DNA of 9,753 nt, taken from contig JAJFIG010000008.1 of the NCBI GenBank assembly GCA_021775195.1, positions 1-9,753 of the forward strand, written 5' to 3'. The stretch is from Rhodospirillales bacterium (GTDB lineage: Bacteria > Pseudomonadota > Alphaproteobacteria > Rhodospirillales > 2-02-FULL-58-16). This document shows positions 1-5,842 of this stretch, in pieces (position 1 is the stretch's first letter; the number at the start of each line of letters is the position of its first letter). The notes beneath the pieces are model-generated. The model had not been told where the DNA came from and searched no databases. It saw nothing but the letters and a program-made list of their open reading frames with translations. A program made the position numbers and the translations under genes.

Positions 1-602
1 TGGCCGGTGCCCCCGGCGGTACCGATCTCACCGATGATGGCGAGAATCAGGTCCTTGGCAGTGACCCCGACGGGCAGTTCGCCGTCGACGGTGACGCGCA
101 TGTTCCGGGCCGGCTTTTGCAGCAGCGTCTGGGTGGCGAGCACATGCTCGACCTCGGACGTGCCGATGCCGAACGCCAGGGCACCGAAGGCTCCGTGGGT
201 CGCGGTATGGGAATCGCCGCAAACGGTGGTGGTTCCGGGCAAGGTGAACCCCTGCTCGGGTCCGATGATGTGGACGATTCCCTGACGGGGGTCGTTCATA
301 TCGAACAGAGGAACGCCGAAGTCCTCGCAATTGCGGCTCAGGGCCTCGACCTGGATCCGCGCTTCCTCGTCGTCGATGCCCGCCGAGCGGTCGGTGGTGG
401 GGACGTTGTGATCGGCGACGGCGAGGGTCGCGTCGGTGCGGTGCACCTTGCGCCCGGTGGCCCGAAGACCATCGAAGGCCTGCGGGCTGGTGACCTCGTG
501 CACCAGATGGCGGTCGACATAGAGCAGACAGGTACCGTCATCCTGCACGGTTACGAGATGGCTTTCCCAGATCTTGTCGAACAGCGTACGGGGTTTGGCC
601 AT
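1..602 (-). CDS. leuC: 3-isopropylmalate dehydratase large subunit, N-terminal part (runs off left edge)
   Basis: Large subunit of isopropylmalate isomerase, which with LeuD converts 2-isopropylmalate to 3-isopropylmalate in cytoplasmic leucine synthesis. About 200 of the roughly 470 residues usual for the family are present, read without a stop to the left edge. The start reads [15 protein letters not shown], a typical LeuC opening. HNVPTTDR (from residue 65), [14 protein letters not shown] (from residue 127) and [11 protein letters not shown] are hallmark LeuC/aconitase-family segments. The three cysteines that hold the [4Fe-4S] cluster in this family lie in the missing C-terminal half, so cluster binding cannot be checked. 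The ATG at 600-602 is preceded by GGGAGGAA on the coding strand (plus 611-618), about 8 bases away, which settles the start. It lies 56 bases after rplS in the same direction, so it is probably the distal part of the ffh-rpsP operon; leuD would be expected beyond the edge. Confidence 0.96.
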   Translation of the reverse strand, partial: MAKPRTLFDKIWESHLVTVQDDGTCLLYVDRHLVHEVTSPQAFDGLRATGRKVHRTDATLAVADHNVPTTDRSAGIDDEEARIQVEALSRNCEDFGVPLFDMNDPRQGIVHIIGPEQGFTLPGTTTVCGDSHTATHGAFGALAFGIGTSEVEHVLATQTLLQKPARNMRVTVDGELPVGVTAKDLILAIIGEIGTAGGTG

Positions 603-610
603 GAAATGTG

Positions 611-618
611 TTCCTCCC
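611..618 (-). promoter_or_regulatory. leuC ribosome binding site
   Basis: The coding strand reads GGGAGGAA eight bases before the leuC ATG. It is the strongest Shine-Dalgarno sequence in the minus-strand operon and fixes the leuC start at 602. Confidence 0.75.
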
Positions 619-624
619 GGTCGA

Positions 625-649
625 GCCGGCCCGCACCACGGCGGCCGGC
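625..649 (-). other. rplS-leuC intergenic hairpin
   Basis: GCCGGCC at 625-631 pairs with GGCCGGC at 643-649, a 7-bp GC-only stem around an 11-base loop in the 56-base gap between rplS and leuC. No T-run follows in the direction of transcription, so it is not a standard intrinsic terminator. It could mark an mRNA processing or stability point between the ribosomal and leucine genes, or be chance in GC-rich DNA. The pairing is seen; the role is inference. Confidence 0.3.
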
Positions 650-658
650 ATCAGAAAT

Positions 659-1189
659 TCAAGCCTCGGTCGCATCCTCCTGAGAGGTCTGGTCGTCGGC
701 CTCCGCTGCCTCGGGCTCGGGCGCTTTTTCCGGCGCCGGCTTGGACCGCTTGGCGGCGACGGCGGCGGCGGCGGCGGCCTTGGCTTCCTCGAATCCCTTG
801 CGGTCCCTGGCGTTGAGCTTGGCCGCGTAGCCGTCGGTCTGTTCGGCGATCCGTGCCCGCTTGCCGGTAAGCCCGCGCAGGTAATAGAGCTTGGCCCGGC
901 GGACGTCGCCGCGGCGGATCACCTCGATACCGGCGATAGACGTCGCATAGAGTGGGAATACCCGCTCCACGCCCTCGCCATAGGACAGCTTGCGGACGGT
1001 GAAAGACCCGTTCAGGCCGCGGTTGGAGCGGGCGATGCAGACGCCCTCGAAGGCCTGGACACGCTCGCGCGATCCCTCCACGACCTTGACACTGACCCGC
1101 ACCGTGTCTCCGGGCCTGAACTCGGGGATGGGCCGTTCAGCGACGAGCTTTTCGACCTGCTCTTTTTCGAGTTCCTCGATGACGTTCAT
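659..1189 (-). CDS. rplS: 50S ribosomal protein L19, with Ala/Glu/Pro-rich C-terminal extension
   Basis: L19 sits at the 30S-50S interface of the ribosome. Residues 1 to about 115 form the conserved protein: [11 protein letters not shown], then [34 protein letters not shown] and [13 protein letters not shown]. The usual length is about 115 residues; this one has 176. The additional tail begins with a lysine/alanine segment with eight alanines in nine positions (residues 138-146) and ends acidic ([19 protein letters not shown]). The frame is open upstream to an ATG at 1339, but that would add 50 residues that overlap trmD and have no L19 similarity. The ATG at 1187-1189 fits the family start and has AAGGAA on the coding strand (plus 1199-1204) about 9 bases upstream. 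It begins 28 bases after the trmD stop, the classic trmD-rplS order. Confidence 0.97.
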   Translation of the reverse strand: MNVIEELEKEQVEKLVAERPIPEFRPGDTVRVSVKVVEGSRERVQAFEGVCIARSNRGLNGSFTVRKLSYGEGVERVFPLYATSIAGIEVIRRGDVRRAKLYYLRGLTGKRARIAEQTDGYAAKLNARDRKGFEEAKAAAAAAVAAKRSKPAPEKAPEPEAAEADDQTSQEDATEA

Positions 1190-1217
1190 GGCGTTCACTT
1201 CCTTGTCACAGGGTTTG

Positions 1218-1970
1218 TCATATCGACGGCCGGTCGCCCGGCGCGGCGTTCTCATTCCTAGCGGCGGTGTACCGAGACCACAGTTCGGGGCGTCGTTCCC
1301 GCGTGACGGTCTCGGCCTGGTCCCGGCGCCAGGCGTCAATTTTCTCGTGGTGCCCGGAAACCAGTACCTCGGGCACCGCCCGGTCCTGCCATACCTGAGG
1401 CCGGGTATAATGGGGATACTCCAGGAGCCCCCGCTCGAAACTTTCCTCCGTCAACGACTCGGCGCGTCCGACGACCCCGGGTAATAGCCGGATACAGGCG
1501 TCGATGAGCGCCGTTGCCGCCGGCTCTCCACCGGAGAGAACGAAATCACCGAGGCTGATTTCCTCGACCCGGCGTGCGTCAAGGACCCGCTGGTCCACTC
1601 CCTCGTAACGGCCGCACAAAAGGACCACTCCCGGACCCCGGGCCAGTTCGCCGACACGCGCCTGGGTCAGGAGACGGCCGCGGGGCGTCAGGTAGATCAG
1701 CGGGGTCGCCGGCCCGGATTCCTCGACGGCCTTTCCGATCGCCGCGTCGATCACATCCGGGCGCATGACCATTCCGGGACCGCCGCCGAAGGGCGCGTCG
1801 TCCACGGTTTGGTGTTTATCGCGCGCAAACTCGCGAATGTCTACCGTTTCCAATCCCCAGATACCGGCCCCGAGAGCCTGCCCGGCAAGGCTCAGCCCCA
1901 GCGATCCCGGAAACATTTCGGGAAACAGGGTCAAAACCCTGGCATTCCATATGGGTCTCACTTCAGCCAC
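1218..1970 (-). CDS. trmD: tRNA (guanine37-N1)-methyltransferase
   Basis: TrmD methylates N1 of G37, next to the anticodon, using S-adenosylmethionine, and so prevents +1 frameshifting. It is a SPOUT-class enzyme with a trefoil knot. The 250 residues match family length. Visible motifs are LTLFPEMF (13-20), [14 protein letters not shown] (56-69), [11 protein letters not shown] (118-128), [11 protein letters not shown] (139-149, part of the SAM-binding knot) and [10 protein letters not shown] (182-191). The position that holds the catalytic aspartate in E. coli (Asp169, in TEDSF) is glutamate here (TEESF, Glu176), by alignment from memory. The start is GTG at 1968-1970, 3 bases after the rimM stop, with GAGG eight bases upstream inside the end of rimM. 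The genes are evidently translationally coupled. A GTG three codons later is a less likely alternative. Confidence 0.97.
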   Translation of the reverse strand: MAEVRPIWNARVLTLFPEMFPGSLGLSLAGQALGAGIWGLETVDIREFARDKHQTVDDAPFGGGPGMVMRPDVIDAAIGKAVEESGPATPLIYLTPRGRLLTQARVGELARGPGVVLLCGRYEGVDQRVLDARRVEEISLGDFVLSGGEPAATALIDACIRLLPGVVGRAESLTEESFERGLLEYPHYTRPQVWQDRAVPEVLVSGHHEKIDAWRRDQAETVTRERRPELWSRYTAARNENAAPGDRPSI

Positions 1971-1973
1971 TGT

Positions 1974-2564
1974 CTATGCCTCGTTCTCGTTCCCGGCCGC
2001 CTCCGTTGGCGGCGTTTCGGACCCGTCAAGCAGGCCGGGCTGCGGATCGACAACCATCGACCCGCCGGCCAGATCCACTTCGGGCACGGCGGCACGGGTA
2101 AAGGGCACCATCACCGCACCGCCGGCCTCGTCTTCGATCTCGACAACGGCGCCGGCGCCGAAATCATGAACGGCCCGCACCGTGCCCAGTTCGCCGCCGC
2201 CAACCAGGCGGGCGCGAAGCCCGACCAGGTCGTCGTGGTAGTATTCCTCCTCGCCCGCATCCGGTAGTGCCGTCCGTAGCACATAGAGGCGCCGGCTCTT
2301 CAATGCCTCGGCGGCATCCCGGTTGTTCACCCCGGCAACGCGGGCGATCACGTTCCCCTTGGCGTGACCGACGACCCGGAGTTCGAACATCGGCTTGCCG
2401 GTCTCGTCGCAAAGGGGGCCGTAGGCGGCAACATCGTCGGGATCCATGGTGAAACTCTTGATCCTGAGGTCGCCGCCCAGGCCCCGTGCGCCGACGATGA
2501 TGCCGACACAGACAAGGCCGGAAACCGGTTTATCCCCTTCAATCGCCATTTCACCCCTGGGCAT
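1974..2564 (-). CDS. rimM: 16S rRNA processing protein RimM
   Basis: RimM assists late maturation of the 30S subunit head and is known in other bacteria to bind ribosomal protein S19. The protein is 196 residues. An N-terminal beta-barrel RimM domain (about 17-100) contains VCVGIIVGARGLGGDLRIKSF and GVNNRDAAEALKSRRLYV. EEYYHDDLVG (106-115) opens a PRC-barrel domain (about 106-180) that ends in MVPFTRAAVPEVDLAGGSMVVDP spread over 152-173. A short acidic tail follows. The start is uncertain: the ATG at 2564 begins 10 bases after the rpsP stop with AGGAG only 2 bases away, whereas the ATG at 2549 (residue 6) has AGGGG 4 bases away. Both leave the domain intact. It lies between rpsP and trmD, the conserved order, and ends TAG 3 bases before the trmD GTG. 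Confidence 0.95.
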   Translation of the reverse strand: MPRGEMAIEGDKPVSGLVCVGIIVGARGLGGDLRIKSFTMDPDDVAAYGPLCDETGKPMFELRVVGHAKGNVIARVAGVNNRDAAEALKSRRLYVLRTALPDAGEEEYYHDDLVGLRARLVGGGELGTVRAVHDFGAGAVVEIEDEAGGAVMVPFTRAAVPEVDLAGGSMVVDPQPGLLDGSETPPTEAAGNENEA

Positions 2565-2574
2565 CGCTCCTGGT

Positions 2575-3315
2575 TCAGCCTTCCGCCTTGTCCTTGTCCG
2601 CCTCGTCCTTGTCCGCGTCGCCGGCCGGAGCTTCCTCGGCGGGCGCTTCCGCAGCCGCTTCCTCGGCCGGGGCTTCCGCTGCCGGGGCTTCCGCTGCCGG
2701 GGCTTCCGCCGCCGCTTCCTCGGCTGGGGCTTCCTCGGCTGGGGCTTCGGCGGCTGGGGCTTCCTCGGCTGGGGCTTCCTCGGCTGGGGCTTCCTCGGCT
2801 GGGGCTTCCTCGGCTGGGGCTTCCTCGGCTGGGGCTTCGGCGGCCGGCGCTTCCTCGGCCGGGGCTTCGGCGGCTGGGGCTTCCTCGGCTGGGGCTTCCT
2901 CGGCCGGGGCTTCCTCCGCCGGCGCCTCCTCCACTGGTGCCTCCGGGGCCGGCTTTTCGGCTTCGGCCTTCTTGGCCGCCGCCGCCTTCTCGGCCTCCTT
3001 CATCCGTTCGATGGTCTTGGCCCTGGGCTTGTCCTTCTTGGTCTGCTCGGGGATTGCCGGCACATCGACCATTCCGGCGTGGCCGAGAAACCGGGCAACC
3101 CGGTCCGTCGGCTTGGCGCCAACGCCGAGCCAGTACTTGATGCGTTCGTCCTTGAGGACGATGCGTTCGGGATGATCCCGGGCCACCATGGGATTGTAGG
3201 TCCCCACCCGCTCGATAAACCTGCCGTCACGGGGACTGCGGGAATCGGCGATAACAATGCGATAAAAGGGGCGCTTCTTGGCGCCGCTTCGGGACAAGCG
3301 AATTTTCAGTGCCAT
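2575..3315 (-). CDS. rpsP: 30S ribosomal protein S16 with very long repetitive acidic C-terminal tail
   Basis: S16 is a small-subunit protein that binds 16S rRNA early in assembly. Residues 1 to about 82 are normal S16: [42 protein letters not shown], and [15 protein letters not shown]. The E. coli protein stops near residue 82; this one goes on to 246. A lysine/alanine-rich linker (about 91-120, [24 protein letters not shown] region) is followed by about 105 residues (125-230) built almost only of E, A and P as [10 protein letters not shown] units. The last stretch is charged ([15 protein letters not shown]). The tail is strongly acidic, the reverse of a usual ribosomal protein, and is probably disordered and solvent exposed. 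The frame is uninterrupted. The ATG has AAGGAA about 11 bases upstream. It lies 64 bases after ffh and 10 before rimM. Tails on S16 are known in alphaproteobacteria, but this repeat is extreme. Confidence 0.95.
   Translation of the reverse strand: MALKIRLSRSGAKKRPFYRIVIADSRSPRDGRFIERVGTYNPMVARDHPERIVLKDERIKYWLGVGAKPTDRVARFLGHAGMVDVPAIPEQTKKDKPRAKTIERMKEAEKAAAAKKAEAEKPAPEAPVEEAPAEEAPAEEAPAEEAPAAEAPAEEAPAAEAPAEEAPAEEAPAEEAPAEEAPAEEAPAAEAPAEEAPAEEAAAEAPAAEAPAAEAPAEEAAAEAPAEEAPAGDADKDEADKDKAEG
2623..2943 (-). repeat. 15-base tandem repeat array inside rpsP
   Basis: On the plus strand the unit is TTCCTCGGCTGGGGC; on the coding strand it gives Glu-Glu-Ala-Pro-Ala. From 2716 to 2940 it runs as 15 units in perfect 15-base phase. 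Eight are identical (two at 2716-2745, five in a row at 2761-2835, one at 2881-2895), and the others differ by a few bases, mostly TTCGGCGGCTGGGGC, which gives Ala for one Glu. A more degenerate part, with some 12-base steps, fills 2623-2715. The unit is a multiple of three, so gain or loss of copies keeps the rpsP frame. It is a coding minisatellite, not a CRISPR: there are no spacers. Confidence 0.95.
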
Positions 3316-3379
3316 ATCGCTGCGTGTTCCTTTTCCTGATCGGTAGTTCCAGAATTAAGTCCGTGTTTGCATAAAACCG

Positions 3380-4738
3380 TCAACGCATGGGCGGCATGAG
3401 GCCGGGCGGCAGACCGCCGCGCATCATGCCCTTTTTTCCCAATTTGCCCATTTTCTTCATCATCGTCGCCATCTGCTTGTACTGCTTCAAAAGGCGATTG
3501 ACCTCCTGCACCGAGGTACCTGAACCGGCGGCGATGCGCCGGCGCCGCGAACCGTTGAGGAGCTTGGGGTTGCGGCGCTCGGGCGGGGTCATGGAGGAGA
3601 TGATGGCCTGTTGATGGGCGATGGCCTTGTCGTCGACGTTGGCATCCGCCATCTGGCGCTTCATCTTGCCGATGCCCGGCAGCATACCGAGAAGGCCCTT
3701 GATATCGCCCATCTTGCGCAGTTGATTCAATTGGTCGCCGAGATCCTCGAGGGTGAACTGGCCCTTCATCGCCTTGGCGGCGACTTTCTCGGCTTCATCC
3801 TTGTCGATGGTCTCGGCGGCCCTCTCGACGAGGCCGACAACGTCGCCCATGCCAAGGATGCGCCCGGCGATCCGTTCGGCCTGGAAGGTCTCGAGGGCAT
3901 CCAGTTTCTCGCCCACACCCATCAGCTTGACGGGACACCCGGTCACGGCGCGCATGGAGAGCGCGGCACCGCCGCGGGCGTCACCGTCGACGCGTGACAG
4001 GACGATGCCGGTGATGCCGACCTTGTCGTGGAATTCCTTGGCGACGTTGACCGCGTCCTGGCCGGTCAGGGCGTCGGCGACGAGCAGGGTCTCGGTGGGG
4101 CGGGCGATATCGCGCACCTGAGCCACTTCGGTCATCAGTTCCTGATCGATATGCAGCCGGCCCGCCGTGTCGAGGACGACGACGTCGTAGCCTTCGCGCC
4201 GGCCCATGTCCATGGCCCGCCTGGCGATCGCCAGCGGCTGTTCGCCAAGCACCGCGGGAAGGGTGGCGACCCCCGACTGCTCCCCGAGCAGGGCGAGTTG
4301 CTGTTGGGCCGCCGGCCGGTAAACGTCGAGGGACGACAGCAACACCTTCTTCTTTTCGCGCTTGGTCAGCCACAGGCCGAGCTTGGCGGAGGTGGTGGTC
4401 TTGCCCGACCCCTGGAGGCCGACCATGAGGATCGCTGCCGGCGGACTGCCGGCCAGATTGATGGCGCCGTCGTCGGTGGCGAGGATCTCGACCAGGTGAT
4501 CGTGGACGATCTTGACCACCATCTGTCCCGGGGTGACGCTACGCAGAACCTCCTGGCCGAGGGCGCGCTCGCGGACGGCTTCGACGAAGTCCTTCACTAC
4601 CGGCAGGGCGACATCGGCTTCGAGCAGGGCGACGCGGACCTCGCGCAGGGCAGCCGAAATGTCGGTCTCGCCGAGGGCGCCCCGTTTCTTCAGGCGCTCG
4701 AAAATGTCACCCAGTTTTGTGCTCAGACCGTCAAACAT
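3380..4738 (-). CDS. ffh: signal recognition particle GTPase Ffh (SRP54)
   Basis: Ffh binds 4.5S RNA and the signal sequences of nascent membrane and exported proteins, and delivers the ribosome to FtsY at the membrane. The 452 residues match family length. An N domain (1 to about 88) carries ALLEADVAL (37-45). The G domain has GLQGSGKTTT (107-116), DVYRPAAQQQL (138-148), DTAGRLHID (190-198), the G4 site SRVDGDARGG (248-257) and GVGEKLD (274-280). The methionine-rich M domain follows, with GDIKGLLGMLPGIGKMK (344-360, finger loop region) and the RNA-binding segment SMTPPERRNPKLLNGSRRRR followed by IAAGSGTSVQEVN. G4 has SRVD where E. coli-type proteins have TKLD; similar Arg-containing forms occur in alphaproteobacteria. 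The ATG at 4736-4738 gives the usual MFDGLS-like start; only a weak Shine-Dalgarno (GAAG) is present. First gene of the minus-strand operon. Confidence 0.98.
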   Translation of the reverse strand: MFDGLSTKLGDIFERLKKRGALGETDISAALREVRVALLEADVALPVVKDFVEAVRERALGQEVLRSVTPGQMVVKIVHDHLVEILATDDGAINLAGSPPAAILMVGLQGSGKTTTSAKLGLWLTKREKKKVLLSSLDVYRPAAQQQLALLGEQSGVATLPAVLGEQPLAIARRAMDMGRREGYDVVVLDTAGRLHIDQELMTEVAQVRDIARPTETLLVADALTGQDAVNVAKEFHDKVGITGIVLSRVDGDARGGAALSMRAVTGCPVKLMGVGEKLDALETFQAERIAGRILGMGDVVGLVERAAETIDKDEAEKVAAKAMKGQFTLEDLGDQLNQLRKMGDIKGLLGMLPGIGKMKRQMADANVDDKAIAHQQAIISSMTPPERRNPKLLNGSRRRRIAAGSGTSVQEVNRLLKQYKQMATMMKKMGKLGKKGMMRGGLPPGLMPPMR

Positions 4739-4824
4739 GTCGCCGTGCTTCGCATCAGGTTACGGACGGGTACCAAACTGTCGACCCGGTGTCATGGTGC
4801 CCGGGGCCACCGCCCCAAAAAGGC

Positions 4825-4870
4825 AAAAAAGAAGCGAAAAACGCCAGTGCGCGAAACTCGCGGACTGGCG
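4825..4870 (-). terminator. Intrinsic terminator structure in the ffh leader (possible attenuator)
   Basis: CGCCAGT at 4842-4848 pairs with ACTGGCG at 4864-4870. Inside, CGCGA (4850-4854) pairs with TCGCG (4858-4862) around a 3-base loop. That makes a 12-bp stem with one G/G (C/C on the other strand) mismatch. In minus-strand orientation it is followed directly by five T (4837-4841) and, after six bases, six more T (4825-4830). The form is that of a Rho-independent terminator pointing toward ffh. No minus-strand gene lies upstream for it to end, so it lies in the leader of ffh itself, about 100 bases before the start codon. Confidence 0.75.
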
Positions 4871-4901
4871 GCGCCCCTGGAGGCGTCGGTTCAGGCGGCG
4901 C

Positions 4902-4930
4902 ACTCTATGGACGCCGGCGCGGGGTGTCAA
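4902..4930 (-). promoter_or_regulatory. Putative sigma70 promoter of the ffh-rpsP-rimM-trmD-rplS-leuC operon
   Basis: On the minus strand, TTGACA (plus 4925-4930, a perfect -35) is followed after exactly 17 bases by TAGAGT (plus 4902-4907, four of six matches to TATAAT). Transcription would begin near 4895, giving a leader of about 155 bases before ffh. The terminator-like hairpin at 4825-4870 begins only about 25 bases downstream of this start point. The sequence match is direct; activity is inferred. Confidence 0.6.
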
Positions 4931-5217
4931 GTCACGGGGTTGCGCAACAACGGGCTCGCACAAAAGTGAGCGGACGAAGTATGACGTAATTGTGTATATT
5001 GATGGTGATGCCGGTATCTGCTTGTGGTATACCGTATACGCAACCGGTCCAATAATACCGAGGCGAACGCAACTGCCTAAGCCAGCAGGGGGGGTCCCAC
5101 ACGGCGAAGGGGCAATTGGAAAGATTCCGTGATGTGATCGCGGAGTTTTCGAGCGTTGGTGGCTTTGGAGTCAGGGCAGGTCGAAAGACAAAAACAAAAA
5201 AGGGATTGCTTCGCATC
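4931..5217. promoter_or_regulatory. Divergent intergenic region with a GTATAC-C-GTATAC palindrome
   Basis: This is the regulatory space between the ffh operon and the XRE regulator. It holds a locally AT-rich patch (about 4978-5060). GTATAC occurs twice, at 5027-5032 and 5034-5039, separated by one C, forming a 13-base palindrome that could be an operator. TGG followed by TATACC (5025-5033) resembles an extended -10 for rightward transcription, but no good -35 accompanies it. I see no tRNA, no 4.5S-RNA-like signature and no further convincing gene. The reading frame of the regulator is open upstream to a TTG at 5116, so the last 100 bases could be translated if that start were used. Confidence 0.35.
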
Positions 5218-5655
5218 ATGAAGAAAAGCACTACGAAAGGAACACCCGACTCCATCGATAAATACGTGGGGTCGCGTGTCCGTGGCCGGCGTGTCGGGCT
5301 TGGCATGAATCAAACACGGCTCGGTCAGTCGATCGGCGTGACGTTTCAGCAAGTACAGAAATACGAGAACGGCACCAACCGGGTCAGCGCCGGCAACCTG
5401 TTCAAGATTGCCAAGGCCATGGGCGTCGACGTTGCCTATTTTTACGAAGGCATACCCGAATCCGTGGTCAAGGGTAGCGTGCGGAAAGGCGGTGGTCTCT
5501 CGGACCAGCCGGTGGTCGAGTTCGAAACCGACCCGACCCGGTCCCGTGAAGCCATCAAGCTCATGCACAACTACTATCGGATCGACGAACCGGAAGTACG
5601 GAAACGGCTGTTCCAATTCGTCAAGGCACTGGCGACGTCGAGAAAAGCCCGCTAA
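5218..5655 (+). CDS. XRE-family helix-turn-helix transcriptional regulator (PraR/PhrR-like)
   Basis: A cytoplasmic DNA-binding regulator of 145 residues. The HTH domain spans about 14-78: DKYVGSRVRGRRVGLGMNQ, then TRLGQSIGVTFQQVQKYENG with the recognition helix near 41-52, then TNRVSAGNLFKIAKAMGVDV and AYFYEGIP. TFQQVQKYE-GxNRV is typical of alphaproteobacterial SinR/PraR/PhrR-like regulators. The C-terminal part (about 108-141) is predicted helical (LMHNYYRIDEPEVRKRLFQF), as in that group. The targets are unknown. The ATG at 5218 fits the family start; AAGGGA lies rather far away (12 bases). An upstream in-frame TTG at 5116 has a GAAGGGG sequence close by and would add 34 basic residues, but these do not look like the family. 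It stands alone between two divergent housekeeping operons; a GTATAC palindrome upstream may be its own operator. The specific regulon is not inferable. Confidence 0.88.
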   Translation: MKKSTTKGTPDSIDKYVGSRVRGRRVGLGMNQTRLGQSIGVTFQQVQKYENGTNRVSAGNLFKIAKAMGVDVAYFYEGIPESVVKGSVRKGGGLSDQPVVEFETDPTRSREAIKLMHNYYRIDEPEVRKRLFQFVKALATSRKAR

Positions 5656-5659
5656 CGAT

Positions 5660-5762
5660 CCCCTACGCCGGGAAGCCGGTGGATAGGGGTTGGCCGGTGG
5701 CGGATGTCACCGGCGAACGGCGTTGCGTGACGGCAACACCCGTGCCATCGTGACCGACGGGT
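5660..5762 (+). other. Inverted repeats downstream of the XRE gene
   Basis: Three stems follow the regulator stop. CCCCTA (5660-5665) pairs with TAGGGG (5684-5689) around a nested CCGG/CCGG. GCCGGTG (5693-5699) pairs with CACCGGC (5708-5714). ACCCGT (5738-5743) pairs with ACGGGT (5757-5762). None has a T-run, so termination here, if any, is not of the simple intrinsic kind. The rest of the 187-base gap to the next gene should contain the promoter of the ferredoxin-dapF-mtaB-ftsY cluster, but I find no convincing -35/-10 pair. Confidence 0.35.
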
Positions 5763-5830
5763 AACGACTCCGTCCAATCAACCGGCATGCCGACGGGCGG
5801 TGTCCGCGGCGTTTCGCCATGCCCGGAAGA

Positions 5831-5836
5831 AAGAGG
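5831..5836 (+). promoter_or_regulatory. Ribosome binding site of the ferredoxin-like gene
   Basis: AAGAGG six bases before the ATG at 5843. It decides between this start and the in-frame ATG at 5819, which has no Shine-Dalgarno sequence. Confidence 0.6.
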
Positions 5837-5842
5837 CAGAGG

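Noticed and set aside
117..683. A 188-codon plus-strand frame over leuC
   Set aside because: It is antisense to leuC, whose minus-strand translation gives unbroken family motifs.
1190..1339. Upstream in-frame extension of rplS to the ATG at 1339
   Set aside because: It would overlap trmD by 122 bases and add residues unlike L19; the ATG at 1189 has a ribosome binding site.
2623..2943. CRISPR array
   Set aside because: The repeats are 15 bases, directly adjacent, without spacers, and in a coding frame.
2446..3339. A 297-codon plus-strand frame full of Gly-Trp-Gly-Phe-Leu repeats, with a similar one of Leu-Gly-Leu-Pro repeats at 2364-3140
   Set aside because: They are antisense mirrors of the rpsP tandem array. 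Clear S16 homology on the minus strand and the operon order explain the DNA.
4760..4963. A 67-codon minus-strand frame in the ffh leader
   Set aside because: It would begin upstream of the inferred transcription start and run through the terminator hairpin. It lacks a ribosome binding site and recognisable content.
5116..5217. TTG start giving a 179-residue XRE protein
   Set aside because: The extra 34 residues do not resemble the family N-terminus. The start cannot be fully excluded because a purine-rich sequence precedes the TTG.
4739..5217. 4.5S SRP RNA gene beside ffh
   Set aside because: I searched for the conserved GGAA-type tetraloop and flanking internal loop on both strands and saw no convincing match.
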